DNA of 64,000 nt from DASRPD01 sp035646535 (GCA_035646535.1 DASRPD010000098.1:53102-117101); one strand, 5' to 3'. Numbered from the stretch's first letter, positions 8,931 through 18,223 are shown. Notes: generated by a model not told the origin, from the letters alone. Program-made: numbers and translations.

Positions 8931-9302
8931 CTACTCGGGGTTGTGGCAGACGACCTCGACGTTGTTGCCGTCGGGATCACGGACGAACGCGCCGAAATAG
9001 TTGGGGTGGTACTCGGGCCAGACTCGCGGTTCGTGCAGCACATCAGCGCCGGCGCTCACGGCGGCGTCGAAGGACGCGTGGACCGCTCCCCGGTCGCCGG
9101 CCGTGAGCGCGATGTGGGACTCACGGAACCCCTCACCGCTTGCCCGCGGGCCGATCCAGAAGTCCGGCATCGGCGCGACACCGAAGCCGATGACCTCACC
9201 GAAGTCCATGACGCGCGTTCCGCCGATCGGCGCAAGAAATGCGTCGTAGAACGCGGCACTCGCCGCCACATCGGCGCACTGAATCGAGACATGATCGAGC
9301 AT
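8931..9302 (-). CDS. VOC family protein
   Basis: The 123-residue protein begins MLDHVSIQCADVAASAAFYD and ends FVRDPDGNNVEVVCHNPE. The two halves give the VOC beta-alpha-beta-beta-beta fold with His near the start and Glu near the end as metal ligands. It precedes the sulfotransferase gene with an 18-bp gap. A 47-bp hairpin lies just upstream of its start. Substrate unknown. Confidence 0.85.
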   Translation of the reverse strand: MLDHVSIQCADVAASAAFYDAFLAPIGGTRVMDFGEVIGFGVAPMPDFWIGPRASGEGFRESHIALTAGDRGAVHASFDAAVSAGADVLHEPRVWPEYHPNYFGAFVRDPDGNNVEVVCHNPE

Positions 9303-9333
9303 GGCGAAACCCTATCCGCCGCCGATTCATCTC

Positions 9334-9380
9334 CTTTGGCGTCGTAGGGCATGGATAATTCATGGCCTGCGACGCCAAAG
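9334..9380. terminator. Long near-perfect hairpin downstream of the oxidoreductase gene
   Basis: Arms of 20 bp at 9334-9353 and 9361-9380 pair at 18 of 20 positions around the AT-rich loop GATAATT. It begins 33 bp after the stop of the Gfo/Idh gene and ends 31 bp before the VOC start. It could terminate the upstream unit or serve as an operator for the VOC gene. No T-run follows in the direction of transcription. Confidence 0.5.
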
Positions 9381-9413
9381 CGATGGTTCGGTACGTCCGA
9401 GCCCGACGCGGGA

Positions 9414-10472
9414 CTACCGGGACGGGTCGACCGCTTGGAGCGCGCCGCCCGCGGCGGCCGAGGCGCGCATGGCATCGAGGACGCGCATACCGGCGACGCC
9501 GTCGGTGAACGTGGCGGGCGCGACCGGGCCCGGTTCGCCGCCGTCGATCGCGGTGTAGAACGCACGGGCCAGCGCGGTGTACGGCTCGAGCTCCATCGCC
9601 ATCCACCGGTGCTCCGAGTCGGCGTCGGCCTCGACTGGTGTTGCGGTGACGAGCTCGTGTTCGCCGGTCGCGTCGGCGAGCACGACCCGGTCACCCTTGA
9701 CGACGATGGTTCCCTCGGTTCCGGTCACGCTTGTCAGGCCTACGACGTTCGGCGTCCACGCGGCGGCGCACTGCTGCAACACGCCCTCGGCGCCGTTCAC
9801 CGTCGTGAGTCGGGCGACGAAGGAGTCCTCGACGCCTCGGTCGAGCGCGGACACCGTCGGCAGGGTCGCGCTGACGCTCTCGATCTCGCCGAGCCAGGTG
9901 CGGAGTTGATCCACGGCGTGTGATCCGGACGCGCCGAGCCAGCCGCCACCCGCGGCCGCGTCGTACCACCAGTCGGCGAACAGCTCCGTCGGACCGGAGA
10001 GCAGATTGATCGAGCTGACCACGGTGAAGGTTCGTGGTTCGCCGATGCGGCCTTCGCCGATCACCCGGGCCACCGCCGACTGCGCCGCGGCGAAGCGGAA
10101 CTCGTGGCCGACCAGATGGACGACCCCGGCGCGCTCGGCCGCCACGAGCATCGACGATGCCTCGGTGGCGTCGATGGCGAAGGGCTTCTCGCACAGCACG
10201 TGACGGCCCGCCGCGATCGCCTGGAGCGCGAGTGGCGCATGGGTCGCGGGTGGGGTGGCGATGCTCACGGCGTCGATACCCGGGAGTGCGAGCGCGTCTG
10301 CCAGCGTCGTGCACGGGTGGCCGACCTCGGCGCGTGCCGCCCGTCGAGCCGTCTTGTCGGTGTCGCGTCCGATCAGCGCGCGCACCTCGAAGCCCGCGGC
10401 TCGGAGCGCGGGCACGTGGACGCGACGCCCGAAGCCGGTGCCGACGACCGCGACCCCCGGAGGCCGGCTCAT
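9414..10472 (-). CDS. Gfo/Idh/MocA family NAD(P)-dependent oxidoreductase
   Basis: The 352-residue protein has an N-terminal Rossmann fold, VAVVGTGFGRRVHVPALR, and the catalytic-loop motif CEKPFA (Lys of EKP) of sugar or cyclitol dehydrogenases. The C-terminal half is the alpha-beta substrate domain. It follows the amidohydrolase gene by 25 bp on the same strand, so the two likely form an operon. The substrate could be a polyol, an amino-sugar or a related ring compound. Confidence 0.9.
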   Translation of the reverse strand: MSRPPGVAVVGTGFGRRVHVPALRAAGFEVRALIGRDTDKTARRAARAEVGHPCTTLADALALPGIDAVSIATPPATHAPLALQAIAAGRHVLCEKPFAIDATEASSMLVAAERAGVVHLVGHEFRFAAAQSAVARVIGEGRIGEPRTFTVVSSINLLSGPTELFADWWYDAAAGGGWLGASGSHAVDQLRTWLGEIESVSATLPTVSALDRGVEDSFVARLTTVNGAEGVLQQCAAAWTPNVVGLTSVTGTEGTIVVKGDRVVLADATGEHELVTATPVEADADSEHRWMAMELEPYTALARAFYTAIDGGEPGPVAPATFTDGVAGMRVLDAMRASAAAGGALQAVDPSR

Positions 10473-10497
10473 CCGGCGGGCACCACCGGCACGTGGC

Positions 10498-11721
10498 TCA
10501 GACGCGGTCGAGCTCGAGCATCTTGATCGCGTTGCCCCGCAGCACCTTGTACGCGACCTGCTCGTCGACGCCCACCAGCATCTTCTCGATGTACTCGTGC
10601 GAGTTCGGCCACGTCGTGTCGGTGTGCGGGTAGTCGGTCTCGAAGCAGATGTTGTCCTCGCCGACCTCGTCGAGCGAGCGCAGACCGTGGCGGTCCGCGG
10701 TGAAGCACCCGAAGATCCGCCCGTAGTAGTAGGTCGACGGCGGCTCGGGGATCCGCTCCTTGGAGTGGTGCCAGCTGTCGTGCTGGTCCCAGACGGTGTC
10801 GGCGCGTTCGAGGGCGTAGGGGATCCAGCCGATCTGGCCCTCGGAGTAGGCGAGCTTCAGCTTCGGGAACTGGATGAGCTTGGTCGAGAACAGCCAGTCC
10901 GCCAGCGACGCCATCGAGTTGTTGAACGCGAGCGTGCCGCCGACGCCGGGAGGGGCGTCGGGCGACGCGGATGGGTTCGTGGACGACGAACCGATGTGCA
11001 TGCACAGCGTCACGCCGTTGTCGTTGCAGACCTGAAACACCGGATCCCAACTGCCGCTGTGGATGCTCGGCAGGCCCAGGTGGGTGGGGATCTCGCTGAA
11101 GCAGAACGCGCGCACCCCGCGGTCCGCGTTGCGCTGGATCTCGAGCACGCACTCCTGGACATCCCACAGCGGCATGATGCACAGCGGGATGTTCATCCCA
11201 CCCGACGGCGCACACCACTCCTCGACCATCCAATCGTTGTACGCACGAACGCACGCCAGGCCGAGCTCCTTGTCCTCACCGTCGTAGAACGTCTGGCCGC
11301 AGAAGCGGGGGAAGGTGGGGAAGGGCAGCGAGCCGTCGACCCAGTTGGCCTTGAAGTCCTCGATCCGTGCGTCAACCTCGTAACAGCCCGGACGCATCTC
11401 GTCGTAGGTGAGGGCCGTCATGACCATCTTCGTGCGGTCGAACTTGGAGAGGTCACCGCCGGGTGTTGCCTCGAGCGGGATGGCGACGAAGCGCTTGTTG
11501 ACGTAGATGAGACGGTCCTCGTAGTACCAGGCGTCGCCCCACATGCCGTTGGGGTCTTCGGTCATCTCGTAGCGAGCGCCGGGCTTCAGGCGGAAGTCTC
11601 CCCACTTCTTGCGCTCGACCCGGGGTCCCTTCGCGCGGTACTTCTTCGCCAGCCAGGATTGCCAGACGTGTGGCGGCTCGACGACGTGGTCATCGACGCT
11701 GATGATCTTCGGCAGCTCCAC
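10498..11721 (-). CDS. Amidohydrolase-2 family metal-dependent hydrolase/decarboxylase
   Basis: The 407-residue TIM-barrel protein starts with ISVDDHVVEPPHVWQSWL, whose D-H-x-x-E replaces the usual HxH at the metal site. CMHIGSSS and FETDYPHTDTTWP supply the later His and Asp ligands. The family includes ACMSD-like decarboxylases and hydrolases. GTG 11721 follows a GAGGAG site. A paralogue lies at 27264-28499 with the same layout. A perfect 16-bp palindrome sits 43 bp upstream of the start. The substrate is not evident. Confidence 0.85.
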   Translation of the reverse strand: MELPKIISVDDHVVEPPHVWQSWLAKKYRAKGPRVERKKWGDFRLKPGARYEMTEDPNGMWGDAWYYEDRLIYVNKRFVAIPLEATPGGDLSKFDRTKMVMTALTYDEMRPGCYEVDARIEDFKANWVDGSLPFPTFPRFCGQTFYDGEDKELGLACVRAYNDWMVEEWCAPSGGMNIPLCIMPLWDVQECVLEIQRNADRGVRAFCFSEIPTHLGLPSIHSGSWDPVFQVCNDNGVTLCMHIGSSSTNPSASPDAPPGVGGTLAFNNSMASLADWLFSTKLIQFPKLKLAYSEGQIGWIPYALERADTVWDQHDSWHHSKERIPEPPSTYYYGRIFGCFTADRHGLRSLDEVGEDNICFETDYPHTDTTWPNSHEYIEKMLVGVDEQVAYKVLRGNAIKMLELDRV

Positions 11722-11763
11722 AACCAGCTCCTCGGCTCGGTCTCTGCTCCAAGTTCTCCCATT

Positions 11764-11779
11764 CTGACACGCGTGTCAG
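11764..11779. promoter_or_regulatory. Perfect 16-bp palindrome, putative TetR-type operator
   Basis: CTGACACGCGTGTCAG is fully self-complementary. It lies 43 bp upstream of the amidohydrolase start and 57 bp after the end of the DUF6282 gene, in the promoter position of the amidohydrolase unit. The size and symmetry fit a TetR-family repressor site. Confidence 0.6.
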
Positions 11780-11836
11780 GTCGCGGGCGAGCGGAGACCT
11801 CGTGGGCCGCCGGCGCGCGTGGCGCACGGCGACACG

Positions 11837-12688
11837 TCAGGGGTCCAGATGCAGCAGTGCGGTCGGGTTGGTGCAAGCCATCCGGCGGATCTCGGCTTCG
11901 GCGAGGCCCTCGGCGAAGAGGGCGTCGGCGTAGGTCTGCAGCCCCGGCGCGGGTCGGGGGTTGATCGCCTGGCCGAAGTCGGTCCCCAGGGTCACGCGAT
12001 CGGTGCCGACCGCTGCGATGGTGGCGACCATGTCGGCCACCGAACGGGTCGCCAGTCCGCCGATGCAGGTCATCGCGCACAGCTCGATCCACGCGCCGGC
12101 CGCCGCGAGCTCGGCGCACTGGGCCGCGCTCAGGTTGGGGCCGGCCAGCTCCTCGGTCGCGTGGGTGACGAGCACCGTGCCGCGCGCCGCGAACTCGCGC
12201 ACGACCGCGAAGTGCTCGGCCGCGCTGACGTGACCCGTGGCGAGGATCGCGTCGTGCTCGGCGACGAGGTCGAGCACCGCCCGCGTCTCGGCGAGCAGCT
12301 CACCGTCGTCGTCGGTCACCACGATGCCGGGCCCGGGGATGCCGAGCTGGCCGGCGACGCCGTTCACGACGTCCTGTCGGCTCGACAGGGTGGGAAGCCA
12401 GACCACCCGTGCACCCAGAGCCAGCGCCACCTCCACCGCCGCGGGGTTGACTCCGCCCACCTCCCGGTCGCAGCAGATGCCGCCGATCACGCGCAGACCC
12501 TCGACCTGTTGGCCGACCGCCCACGCGAGCGACGCGGTGGGGAAGGCATGCGACTTGAGCACGATGGCCGCATGACCGGCCGCGGCGGCGTCGGTGGCCG
12601 CTTCGACCGCGTCGACCGACCGGGCGCGGTGCGGGTCGGGCCCGAAGTGGCAGTGCAGATCGGCGGCACCCGCGAGATCGACGCTCAT
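11837..12688 (-). CDS. DUF6282 family, amidohydrolase-like protein
   Basis: The 283-residue protein begins MSVDLAGAADLHCHFGPD, in which HCH gives the first two metal ligands of the amidohydrolase barrel. GHVSAAEHFAVV, VTHATEE and GTDFGQ supply further conserved His and Asp residues. DUF6282 proteins belong to the amidohydrolase superfamily but no activity is assigned. ATG 12688 is only 18 bp from the divergent hydratase start, and a CGATATCG palindrome lies between them. Confidence 0.75.
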   Translation of the reverse strand: MSVDLAGAADLHCHFGPDPHRARSVDAVEAATDAAAAGHAAIVLKSHAFPTASLAWAVGQQVEGLRVIGGICCDREVGGVNPAAVEVALALGARVVWLPTLSSRQDVVNGVAGQLGIPGPGIVVTDDDGELLAETRAVLDLVAEHDAILATGHVSAAEHFAVVREFAARGTVLVTHATEELAGPNLSAAQCAELAAAGAWIELCAMTCIGGLATRSVADMVATIAAVGTDRVTLGTDFGQAINPRPAPGLQTYADALFAEGLAEAEIRRMACTNPTALLHLDP

Positions 12689-12693
12689 GTCGA

Positions 12694-12699
12694 TATCGT
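12694..12699 (+). promoter_or_regulatory. -10 box TATCGT, leaderless promoter of the hydratase gene
   Basis: TATCGT ends 7 bp before the ATG at 12707, so transcription should begin at or next to the start codon. No ribosome site is present. Confidence 0.5.
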
Positions 12700-12706
12700 C
12701 GCACGC

Positions 12707-13654
12707 ATGGCGATTCACTACGAGCAGAGCTCCGGCCACGTCGTGCTCATCACCATCGACCGGCCCGAGGCCCGCAACGCAGCCGACATGGAGCATTTCA
12801 AGCTGCTGCGTGAAGCCTGGGACCGCTTCCGTGACGACGACGAAGCATGGGTCGCGATCGTCACCGGTGTCGGCGACGCGTTCTTCTCCGGAGCGGATCT
12901 GAAGCGCTACGTGCCCGAGATCACGAAGCTGCAACGCCAGATCAGCGAGCAGGGGCTGACCGAGATCGACGGGTACCGCCTCGACGACGGCGTGAAGGCG
13001 GTGCTGCGGAACTACGAGCTCCACAAGCCGGTGATCGCCGCGGTGAACGGCTTCTGCACCGCGGGCGGGATGGAGATGCTCGGCGGGACCGACATCCGGC
13101 TCGCCTGCCCCGAAGCACAATTCGCGGTCATGGAGCCCAAGCGGGGACTGTTCGCCGGTGGGGGAACGACGGTGCGCCTCCCGCGCCAGATTCCCTGGGC
13201 GGTCGCGATGGAGTTCCTGCTCTGCGCCGACCTCATCCCCGCGTCGCGCGCGTACGAGATGGGTCTGCTCAACGCGGTCGTCCCGGGCGACGAGCTCTTG
13301 GACGCGGCGCGGGGCTACGCGGCGCGCATCGTCGCCAACGCTCCCCTCGCGGTGCAAGCGACGAAGCAGTCCGCCCTCGGTGGCCTTTACCACGATGAGG
13401 AAGAGGTGAAGGTCCTCCGCCGGACCGTGCGGGGTCTGCGTGACGTGCTCGTGGCGATCGATCCCGATGACCCGCAGACCGCCCGGGTCGCGATCGATGC
13501 TGCGGTTGCGCTGTTGGAGGGGGCCGGTCGGGGCCTGCGCAGCGCGTTCGAGCAGGAGGCGAAGCTCTCGTCGCGAATCTTCTCGACCGAAGACGCTCGA
13601 GAAGGCCCACTGGCCTTTGCCGAGAAGCGCCCTCCGGTCTGGAAGGCCCGCTGA
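12707..13654 (+). CDS. Enoyl-CoA hydratase/isomerase family protein
   Basis: The 315-residue crotonase-fold protein has FSGADLKRY and NGFCTAGGMEMLGGTDIRLA, whose backbone amides form the oxyanion hole. It is about 50 residues longer than a standard enoyl-CoA hydratase. The extra length lies in an insertion after residue 75 and an extended C-terminus. EPKRGLFAGGGTTVRLP occupies the catalytic-Glu region, so hydratase chemistry is possible but not certain. It is divergent from the DUF6282 gene. Confidence 0.85.
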   Translation: MAIHYEQSSGHVVLITIDRPEARNAADMEHFKLLREAWDRFRDDDEAWVAIVTGVGDAFFSGADLKRYVPEITKLQRQISEQGLTEIDGYRLDDGVKAVLRNYELHKPVIAAVNGFCTAGGMEMLGGTDIRLACPEAQFAVMEPKRGLFAGGGTTVRLPRQIPWAVAMEFLLCADLIPASRAYEMGLLNAVVPGDELLDAARGYAARIVANAPLAVQATKQSALGGLYHDEEEVKVLRRTVRGLRDVLVAIDPDDPQTARVAIDAAVALLEGAGRGLRSAFEQEAKLSSRIFSTEDAREGPLAFAEKRPPVWKAR

Positions 13655-13668
13655 CGTTCTCGTCCCGA

Positions 13669-15735
13669 TCAGGCGCCGACGGTGACGAGCGTGTCGCCGT
13701 TGGTGCGCATCTCGGCCCGATCGGTCGGCCCGAGGACGAGGGCGGTGAACGGGTACTGGACAACGGCGGGTCCCCCGATCACCTGGCCGGGAGCCACGCC
13801 GAGTCCTTCGTACACCGCGGCGTCATGCCATCCGTTGTCCACGTGGACGCGCCGGATCGCGATCGGCGAGACCTTCTCGTGACCGGCGGTCAGCTCGACG
13901 GGCCTGGGTTGGTCGACGAGTCCGGTGAGCACCAGCCGCACCCCGCGCACGCTGGGCTCCTGGGTACGTGCCTCGATGAGCCGGGCCGCCTCGTTGCGCT
14001 GGTGAAACGCCTCGACGGCGGCGGCGATCGCGTCGCGGGTGATGGGTTCACCCGGTGCCCGCTCGAAGGCCAACGTGGTGTCGAACGTCTGGCCCGGATA
14101 GACGAGGTTGACGAACCACTCGGCGCGGATGCGCTCGTCGGGGACACCGGCCGTACGCAGGTCGTCCAGCCCGCGGCGTTCGAGGCCATCGGCGAGCGCG
14201 CTGAGCCGATCGAGGTCGATCTCGCTCCACGGTGCCAACAGCGCGGCGGTGTCATCGACGACGTGGTCGGCGGTGAGCAGACCGAGCGCCGAGAAGCCCG
14301 GCGCGGCGCGCGGCACGAGTACCCGCCGAACGCCGAGCAGGCGTGCCTGGGTGGTCGCGTGGATACCGCCCATCCCGCCGAACGCGACCAGGTCGACGTC
14401 GCGGGGGTCGGCCCCCGCGAGCGACAGCACCTTTCGGGTCGCGTCGCTCATGTGCGCGTCGACGAGGCGCACCGCTGCGAGCGCGACCGCTTCCGCGTCG
14501 AGCCCGAGCTCGGCGCCGACGCGGCCGAGCGCGGCGCGTGCCGCGTCGACGTCGAGATCCATCCGACCGCCCCAGAACCCGGCCGGGTCGAGCCGGCCGA
14601 GGACGAGATCCGCGTCGGTCACCGTCGGTTCCGTGCCGCCCCGCCCGTAGCTGACCGGTCCGGGCTCTGCACCCGCCGATCGAGGGCCGACCTGCAGCTG
14701 AGAGCGTTCGACGCGGATCACCGATCCGCCGCCCGCGCCGATCGCGTGAATGTCGACCATCGGCGTGGCGATGCAGTACCGGTGCCGCCAATTCCAGTCC
14801 CGCTTGAGCTCCGGGCGCCCACCCCGGATCAGGCACACGTCATAGGACGTGCCCCCCATGTCGATGCTCACGACGTCACTCAGCCCCGCGGCTGCCGATG
14901 CCCTCGCCGCGGCGACGACTCCACCGGTCGGTCCCGATCCGATCGTCGTGACCGCTCTTCGGCCGATGACCGACGGTGTCGCCACCCCACCGGCCGCGCT
15001 CGCGACGAGCAGCTCCCGCGCGTAGCCCGCATCCTCGAGTCGAGCCTCCAGCCGGGCCAGGTACCGCACGATCGGCGGACCGACGTAGGCGTTGACGAGC
15101 GTCGTGCTGGTCCGCTCGAACTCGGGCGGCTTGGCGTAGACCTCGTGGGACAACGAGATCAGCTCGACGTCGGGATACTCCTCGCGGATGAGCTCGCGTG
15201 CGGCCAGCTCGTGGTCGGGGTTCAGGTAGGAGTGCAGGAAGACGACCGCAATCGACGTGATCCCGAAGGCCCGCAGGCGGCGGGCCGCGGCGCGCACCGC
15301 GGCTTCGTCCAGTGGGGTGTCGACCTCGCCCTCGGCGGTGATGCGCTCGGCCACCTCGAGGCGCACCCGCCGACGGGCGATCGGCTCCGGCCCGGCCAGC
15401 GTCGGGTCCCAGATGTCTTCCTTGTAGCAGCGGCGCATCTCGATCTCGTCGCGGAACCCCTCGGTGACGATGAGTCCGGTCGGCGCGCCCGACATCTGGA
15501 TCATCGTGTTGTCGCCGGTCGTGGTGCCGTGCACGATCGCGTCGGTCCGGGCGAGCAGCTCGGCCGCGCCGCCGAGGCCGACCGAGGCCGCGAGCCGACC
15601 GATCCCCTCGAGCACGCCCTCGCTCTGGTCGTCCGGCGTCGTCGGGGTCTTCTCCAACGTGATCCCGCCGTCGGGGTCCAAGAGCACGAGATCCGTGAAC
15701 GTGCCCCCGACGTCGATCCCGATGCGGTAGCTCAT
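13669..15735 (-). CDS. HyuA-type hydantoinase/oxoprolinase/ketone carboxylase subunit
   Basis: The 688-residue protein opens with MSYRIGIDVGGTFTDLVLLD, the ASKHA phosphate-1 loop, followed by the family motif HGTTTGDNTMIQM. GSGPTGGVVAA and SIDMGGTSYDVCLI are the second nucleotide-binding segments. The family includes ATP-dependent hydantoinase A, 5-oxoprolinase and the acetone and acetophenone carboxylase subunits. It is the last gene of a six-gene operon and its ATG overlaps the HyuB stop by 4 bp. The neighbouring acyl-CoA ligase supports a carboxylase role, as in ketone activation, but lactam hydrolysis cannot be excluded. Confidence 0.85.
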   Translation of the reverse strand: MSYRIGIDVGGTFTDLVLLDPDGGITLEKTPTTPDDQSEGVLEGIGRLAASVGLGGAAELLARTDAIVHGTTTGDNTMIQMSGAPTGLIVTEGFRDEIEMRRCYKEDIWDPTLAGPEPIARRRVRLEVAERITAEGEVDTPLDEAAVRAAARRLRAFGITSIAVVFLHSYLNPDHELAARELIREEYPDVELISLSHEVYAKPPEFERTSTTLVNAYVGPPIVRYLARLEARLEDAGYARELLVASAAGGVATPSVIGRRAVTTIGSGPTGGVVAAARASAAAGLSDVVSIDMGGTSYDVCLIRGGRPELKRDWNWRHRYCIATPMVDIHAIGAGGGSVIRVERSQLQVGPRSAGAEPGPVSYGRGGTEPTVTDADLVLGRLDPAGFWGGRMDLDVDAARAALGRVGAELGLDAEAVALAAVRLVDAHMSDATRKVLSLAGADPRDVDLVAFGGMGGIHATTQARLLGVRRVLVPRAAPGFSALGLLTADHVVDDTAALLAPWSEIDLDRLSALADGLERRGLDDLRTAGVPDERIRAEWFVNLVYPGQTFDTTLAFERAPGEPITRDAIAAAVEAFHQRNEAARLIEARTQEPSVRGVRLVLTGLVDQPRPVELTAGHEKVSPIAIRRVHVDNGWHDAAVYEGLGVAPGQVIGGPAVVQYPFTALVLGPTDRAEMRTNGDTLVTVGA

Positions 15736-17510
15736 GGCGATATCTCGGCTGCGGCCCGTGCGGTACGCATCTCGGCCCGTCGAGCTTCGGTGGCTTCCAT
15801 GTCGACGGCCAGGTCCATCGCCTCGAGCGAACCGCTCACGACGACGCCGTAGTCGGCCGTGGCCGCGTCGGCCGAGACGTACTCGTCCCACACGTCGTCG
15901 AGCACCGCCTGGGGGTAGCGCAGCAGCGGGTCACCCCACCCCCCGCCGCCGCCGTACTCATAGACGAGTCGCTCGCCGGTCTCGAGCCGGAAGTCCGCGA
16001 CGGTGGGCGCGACCTCCACCTCGTCGGGTGTGCCCGCCCGCAACAGCACCTTGTCGGGCGCGCCGGGGGCGCCGCCGGCGACACCGGGATGCAGGTGAAT
16101 CCGGTTCACGACGTACTGGTTCAACGAGGTCGGCGTGCGCACCTCCTTGATGAACAGTGAGCCGCACCCACCGCGCCACTGACCCGCGCCGGCGGAGTCG
16201 GTCCGGTAGTTGCGGCCGCGCAGGATGTGCGGGAAGAGCATCTCGTTGATCTCGGCCGGCGCCTTGATGAGATTGCCGTTGCTCGTGCACAGCGCGCCCC
16301 ACCCGTCCACGCCGCGCACGCCGTTCACCCAGCCGGCGTTGACCTCGCCGCCGTGATCGAAGAACGGCTGTCCGGAGCGGGGATCGACGTCACCCCACAT
16401 CTGGCGGGGTGCGCCGTACTTGTAGGTCTGCGGCGAGCATCGGTCCGGGATGATCTGGCTCATCGCCAGCGTGATCGCGTCACCGACCTCGACGCCCGGG
16501 TGATGCGTGCCCGCGCTGACGGGTTTGCCCTCCACGGGGTTCACGCACGTTCCTTCGGGGATGCGCAGCTCCACACAGTCGAAGAACCCCTCGTTCTTCG
16601 GGATCGCCGGGTCCACCATCGACCCGAGCTGGGCGATCGTGTAGCCGCGGGTGTTGCCGTAGGTTGACCACGCGTTGATCTCGGGTCGGTCGTCGCTGCC
16701 GGCGAAGTCGACGATGAGCCGGTCGCCGTCGACGGTCACGGCGACGTGGACGTGGATGTCGGGGTTGCCCTGCGGGTCCGAGTCGACGTACACGTCGGCC
16801 GCATAGGTGCCGTCGGGCCAGGCGCGGATCTCCTCGGCGAAGCGGTCGTGGGCATCCGCGATGGTCGCGTCGACCGCGGCGCGCACTGCATCGGCGCCGT
16901 AGCGATCGACGATCGATTGGAGGCGTTCCACGCCGAGCTGCGCGGCGCCGAGCTGCGCACGCAGGTCGCCGACGAACCCGGGCATTCGGTTGTTGGCCCG
17001 CATGGTCAGCACGACATCGCGACGTTCCTGACCCCGTTCGATGATCTTGAGGAGGGGGTAACGGACTCCCTCGCTCCAGATGTCACGCGCGAAGACGTTG
17101 TAGCCGCCGGCCATTGCACCCCCGGTGTCGCCGTGGTGGCATTGGATGCTCGCGATGAGGAGCAGGTCGCCGCGCTCGTCGAACAGCGGCGCGAACACGT
17201 TCACGTCCGGAAGGTGCCCGCCGCCGTGATACGGGTCGTTGGCCACGATCACGTCACCCGGGTAGAGCTCGTCGCCGAAGAACTCCAACGCGAAGCGGAC
17301 CGGCAGTGTGGACGACAACATGAACTGCGGGATTCCGACCGACAGCGCCGCGAGGCGCCCTTGCCAGTCGAGGATCGTGGCGTTGCGTTCGTTCGACTGG
17401 TTGAGGATCGGCGTCGTTGCCGTGCGCGACACGTAGGTGGCCATCTCGAAGCAGATGGTCTCCATCGCGGAGCGCACGACCTCGACGGTGACGGGGTCGG
17501 TGCTGATCAC
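15732..17510 (-). CDS. HyuB-type hydantoinase/oxoprolinase/ketone carboxylase subunit
   Basis: The 592-residue protein has the HyuB motifs VEVVRSAMETICFEMA near the start, VANDPYHGGGHLPDV in the middle and YEYGGGGGWGDPLLR near the end. GTG 17510 overlaps the TetR stop by 4 bp (GTGA) and its own stop overlaps the HyuA start (ATGA). This tight coupling implies a stoichiometric complex with HyuA. In acetophenone and acetone carboxylases, homologous subunits phosphorylate the ketone enolate and bicarbonate and form the beta-keto acid. Confidence 0.85.
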   Translation of the reverse strand: MISTDPVTVEVVRSAMETICFEMATYVSRTATTPILNQSNERNATILDWQGRLAALSVGIPQFMLSSTLPVRFALEFFGDELYPGDVIVANDPYHGGGHLPDVNVFAPLFDERGDLLLIASIQCHHGDTGGAMAGGYNVFARDIWSEGVRYPLLKIIERGQERRDVVLTMRANNRMPGFVGDLRAQLGAAQLGVERLQSIVDRYGADAVRAAVDATIADAHDRFAEEIRAWPDGTYAADVYVDSDPQGNPDIHVHVAVTVDGDRLIVDFAGSDDRPEINAWSTYGNTRGYTIAQLGSMVDPAIPKNEGFFDCVELRIPEGTCVNPVEGKPVSAGTHHPGVEVGDAITLAMSQIIPDRCSPQTYKYGAPRQMWGDVDPRSGQPFFDHGGEVNAGWVNGVRGVDGWGALCTSNGNLIKAPAEINEMLFPHILRGRNYRTDSAGAGQWRGGCGSLFIKEVRTPTSLNQYVVNRIHLHPGVAGGAPGAPDKVLLRAGTPDEVEVAPTVADFRLETGERLVYEYGGGGGWGDPLLRYPQAVLDDVWDEYVSADAATADYGVVVSGSLEAMDLAVDMEATEARRAEMRTARAAAEISP

Positions 17511-18223
17511 GAGGCCTCCTCGGGACCGGTTGTGGTCGCGGTCGCGTCGGGCTGGCGGTCTCGACCGGTGCCGAATGCCGACCACGTGAAGCGCAGCAGG
17601 TGGGCACGCGCCTGGTCGTAGGTGACGAGCGCGCCGACCGCGCGCCGGTGGGCGAGCATGAGGAAGATCACCTGGATCGTCTCGGCGTCGAGCACGGAGC
17701 TCGCGTCGGGGAAGCTCCCGTCGGTCGTGCCCGCTTCGATCGCGCCGCGCAGCAGACGGACGATCGGCTCCTGGACCCGCTGGAACTCACTCGGACGGGT
17801 GTGCTGCAGGTACGGGCCCTCTCGCCAGAAGACCCGGACCCTCGCGGCGCGGCGAGGGTCGAACACGAGCTCGAGGCGATCATCGATCCACGCCGTGACG
17901 GCTTCGCGGCTCGAAGTAGTCGCGCGCATGCGGGCTCCGAGCGTCGCCTCGGATCGTAGGCTCTCGCGCTCCCAGATCGCGACGAGGAACTGGTCCTTCG
18001 ACTCGAAGTGTCGGTAGAACGCGCGCGTGCCGACGCCGGCTTCGGTCAGCACGTCTTGGAGGGTGAGTCGCGTGATGCCCTCGCGTTGCAGGACGTCGAT
18101 GCCCGCGTCGAGCAGGTGGTGCAGCTCCCCTTCGGCTTCGGCGACGCGACGGCGACCCGCGGCCGCGTCGCTCTCGGTCGGGCCGGACGGGAACGGTTGT
18201 GGCGGTGCGGTGAGGCGGGTCAC
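17507..18223 (-). CDS. TetR/AcrR family transcriptional regulator
   Basis: The 238-residue protein has the TetR helix-turn-helix GITRLTLQDVLTEAGVGTRA followed by FYRHFESKDQFLVAIWERE. The C-terminal ligand-binding domain is helical. It is embedded inside the catabolic operon, with overlaps at both ends (18220-18223 and 17507-17510). It probably responds to a pathway CoA ester or substrate and represses the operon. Its operator is not certain. A short AAAC-TAC-GTTT symmetry overlaps the -10 box before the first gene. Confidence 0.85.
   Translation of the reverse strand: MTRLTAPPQPFPSGPTESDAAAGRRRVAEAEGELHHLLDAGIDVLQREGITRLTLQDVLTEAGVGTRAFYRHFESKDQFLVAIWERESLRSEATLGARMRATTSSREAVTAWIDDRLELVFDPRRAARVRVFWREGPYLQHTRPSEFQRVQEPIVRLLRGAIEAGTTDGSFPDASSVLDAETIQVIFLMLAHRRAVGALVTYDQARAHLLRFTWSAFGTGRDRQPDATATTTGPEEAS

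Noticed and set aside
10255..11964. 569-residue open frame opposite the amidohydrolase
   Set aside because: Low-complexity Arg/Val/Ala translation with no domain, antisense to a well-recognised gene.
13825..15852. 675-residue open frame on the plus strand opposite HyuA
   Set aside because: High-GC genes leave long open frames in antisense. The translation has no family motifs and HyuA is clearly the gene.
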